This document shows, piece after piece, positions 62,851 through 64,000 of a stretch of DNA of 64,000 bases; positions within the stretch are counted from its first letter, which is position 1, and each line of letters begins with the position of its first letter. The notes beneath the pieces are model-generated. The model saw only the letters and a program-made list of their open reading frames with translations. It had not been told where the DNA came from and did not search any database. Position numbers and translations under genes: made by a program. The stretch spans positions 112,136 to 176,135 of the forward strand of contig NZ_FQUY01000003.1 of the NCBI RefSeq assembly GCF_900129195.1, read 5' to 3'. This DNA is from Desulforamulus putei DSM 12395. Its GTDB lineage: Bacteria > Bacillota > Desulfotomaculia > Desulfotomaculales > Desulfotomaculaceae.

Positions 62851-63621
62851 ATGATTAGAAAGGCTATTAAGGTGTTAATTGCTGATGATAACAGAGAATT
62901 CTGTGAACTGTTGAAGGAATTTATCAATCAGCAGGATGATTTTGTATTGGTGGGCATTGCCAATAATGGTTTGGAAGCCCTGGAAATAATCAATCAACAG
63001 GCTCCGGATGTTATGGTGCTTGATATTATTATGCCTCACCTGGATGGTATAGGGGTGTTGGAGAAAATATCAACCGGCGCGGTGGGCCATAAACCCAAGG
63101 TTATTATGCTTACCGCCTTTGGCCAGGAAAATGTCACTGCCCGGGCCGTAGAACTGGGAGCTGATTATTATATTTTGAAACCCTTTGATTTTTCAGTCCT
63201 GGCAACCCGCATACGTCAGCTGGCAGACGGGGTGGCCGTTTCTCAATATATCTCCACCACGAAACCTCGCAATTTAGACGTTGCAGTTACCAACATCATC
63301 CATGAAATGGGAGTTCCTGCTCACATAAAAGGTTATCATTACTTAAGAGAAGCAATTCTTTGTGTTATAAATGAAGTCAACCTGCTGGGCGCCGTTACCA
63401 AAGAACTTTATCCGATGATTGCTCAAAAATATCAGACAACCCCCAGTCGTGTAGAACGAGCTATCAGACATGCCATTGAGTTGGCCTGGGATCGCGGCAA
63501 TATCGAGATGATGACCAAATTTTTTGGTTACACCATCAACCTGGAACGGGGCAAACCCACCAACAGCGAGTTTATTGCCATGGTGGCGGACAAATTGAGA
63601 ATTGAAAGTAAAGTAAGTTAA
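62851..63621 (+). CDS. spo0A: Sporulation transcription factor Spo0A
   Basis: Spo0A is the master response regulator for sporulation entry. The 256-residue product has a receiver domain with acidic pocket Asp12/Asp13 (LIADDN), phosphoacceptor Asp58 ([13 protein letters not shown]) and Lys in YYILKPF. The DNA-binding domain has [24 protein letters not shown] and the recognition region [21 protein letters not shown], highly conserved. ATG 62851 follows AGGAGGCGGGG. Two TGTCGAA boxes lie upstream. It is followed by two terminator-like hairpins. Confidence 0.97.
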   Translation: MIRKAIKVLIADDNREFCELLKEFINQQDDFVLVGIANNGLEALEIINQQAPDVMVLDIIMPHLDGIGVLEKISTGAVGHKPKVIMLTAFGQENVTARAVELGADYYILKPFDFSVLATRIRQLADGVAVSQYISTTKPRNLDVAVTNIIHEMGVPAHIKGYHYLREAILCVINEVNLLGAVTKELYPMIAQKYQTTPSRVERAIRHAIELAWDRGNIEMMTKFFGYTINLERGKPTNSEFIAMVADKLRIESKVS

Positions 63622-63631
63622 TATTGCAAAA

Positions 63632-63660
63632 GGAGAGTAGCTTGATCTACTCTCCTATCT
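63632..63660 (+). terminator. Hairpin after spo0A
   Basis: GGAGAGTAG (63632-63640) pairs with CTACTCTCC (63647-63655). The following bases are only moderately T-rich. Confidence 0.65.
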
Positions 63661-63678
63661 CAATATTTTGAGTAATAC

Positions 63679-63708
63679 CTGCGTTTATCTCTTGATAACG
63701 CAGTTTTT
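63679..63708 (+). terminator. Second terminator after spo0A
   Basis: CTGCGTT (63679-63685) pairs with AACGCAG (63697-63703), followed by TTTTT. Confidence 0.75.
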
Positions 63709-64000
63709 CATATTTTGAAAGCCAATAAACCTTTCTACAAATACCCTAATATGTTTATTTTTGGAATGATATGGTGGTGTTACTTAAACCCATAGCATGG
63801 GCAGTTTTGTAGACTATGGTTCAGCCCACCGGTGTCTGATTTTCTCCGTTACACAACCCTATCATTTCTCCCGGAGTATTCCCTGGCGGGATCTCTACAT
63901 TCCTTCGTTCGGCTTACCGGAGCCAGTGTGGCTTTATGTCTTTTTTGCGGGGTCAACCAATTGTTGCCCTGATGGAGGTGAACGTGCTCACTCGCTTACT
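63709..64000 (+). other. Unassigned right-edge region
   Basis: No gene is confirmed. It contains GC-richer segments with several small pairing stretches. At the very edge GGAGGTG (63974-63980) is followed by an open frame beginning GTG at 63984, or ATG at 63972, that runs out of the window after a few codons. It may be the start of a new gene. I cannot name it. Confidence 0.3.

Overview
The window looks like a chromosomal segment from an endospore-forming, anaerobic, low-to-mid GC Firmicute of the Desulfotomaculum/Desulforamulus/Pelotomaculum type (Clostridia, Peptococcaceae sensu lato). This is inferred from the gene content: spoIIIA operon, spoIVB, spo0A, an OLE RNA with oapA, a T-box leader, NfnAB, a two-gene biotin carboxylase/carboxyltransferase system, and two monoderm-style type IV pilus (T4P) clusters. 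Every gene I could support lies on the + strand. No rRNA, tRNA or CRISPR array was seen.

Region 1 (1-10011) is T4P cluster 1, cut at its 5' end: pilB (partial), pilT, pilC, four pseudopilins resembling GspG/H/I/J, a PilX-like protein, and pilM, pilN, pilO. Region 2 (10182-27317) is a GC-richer block. The metalloprotease pair tldD/tldE, usually adjacent, is split here by a second, larger T4P cluster (12036-25196: pilB, pilT, pilC, pilM, pilN, pilO, a pilP-like gene, an STN/secretin-N-domain protein, major pilin pilA, minor pilins, prepilin peptidase pilD). This cluster is preceded by a c-di-GMP-I (GEMM-I) riboswitch with an intrinsic terminator. Two nearly identical ~120-bp repeat copies lie at its two sides. 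Cluster 2 also shows possible lesions: an in-frame stop in pilC, an ATA start for pilO and a possible frameshift in a large minor pilin.

Region 3 (27495-34665) is metabolic and housekeeping: aroQ, a Xaa-Pro peptidase, efp, a zinc-ribbon protein, a T-box-controlled aroF-pheA pair, and a CoA-disulfide-reductase-like flavoprotein with a rhodanese domain. Region 4 (34807-40226) is the complete eight-gene spoIIIA operon. Region 5 (40531-48043) holds a carboxyltransferase-BCCP fusion with an internal accB-like start, biotin carboxylase, an Asp23/AmaP envelope-stress group, nusB and nfnAB.

Region 6 (48351-63621) is the conserved Firmicute string xseA-folD-fchA-xseB-ispA-[OLE RNA]-oapA-dxs-tlyA-(membrane nuclease-fold protein)-nadK-mnmM-argR-recN-spoIVB-spo0A. 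It supplies C1-folate and isoprenoid precursors, arginine control, DNA repair and the sporulation switch. The last ~290 bases hold no identified gene.

Intergenic regions carry several repeat types: 15 perfect GGCTGAT heptamers before xseA, a degenerate heptamer array after dxs, long inverted repeats after tlyA and recN, and a repeat inside the spoIIIA operon. The strongest system-level signals are the OLE RNA/OapA module and the c-di-GMP-riboswitch-controlled pilus block lodged between tldD and tldE.
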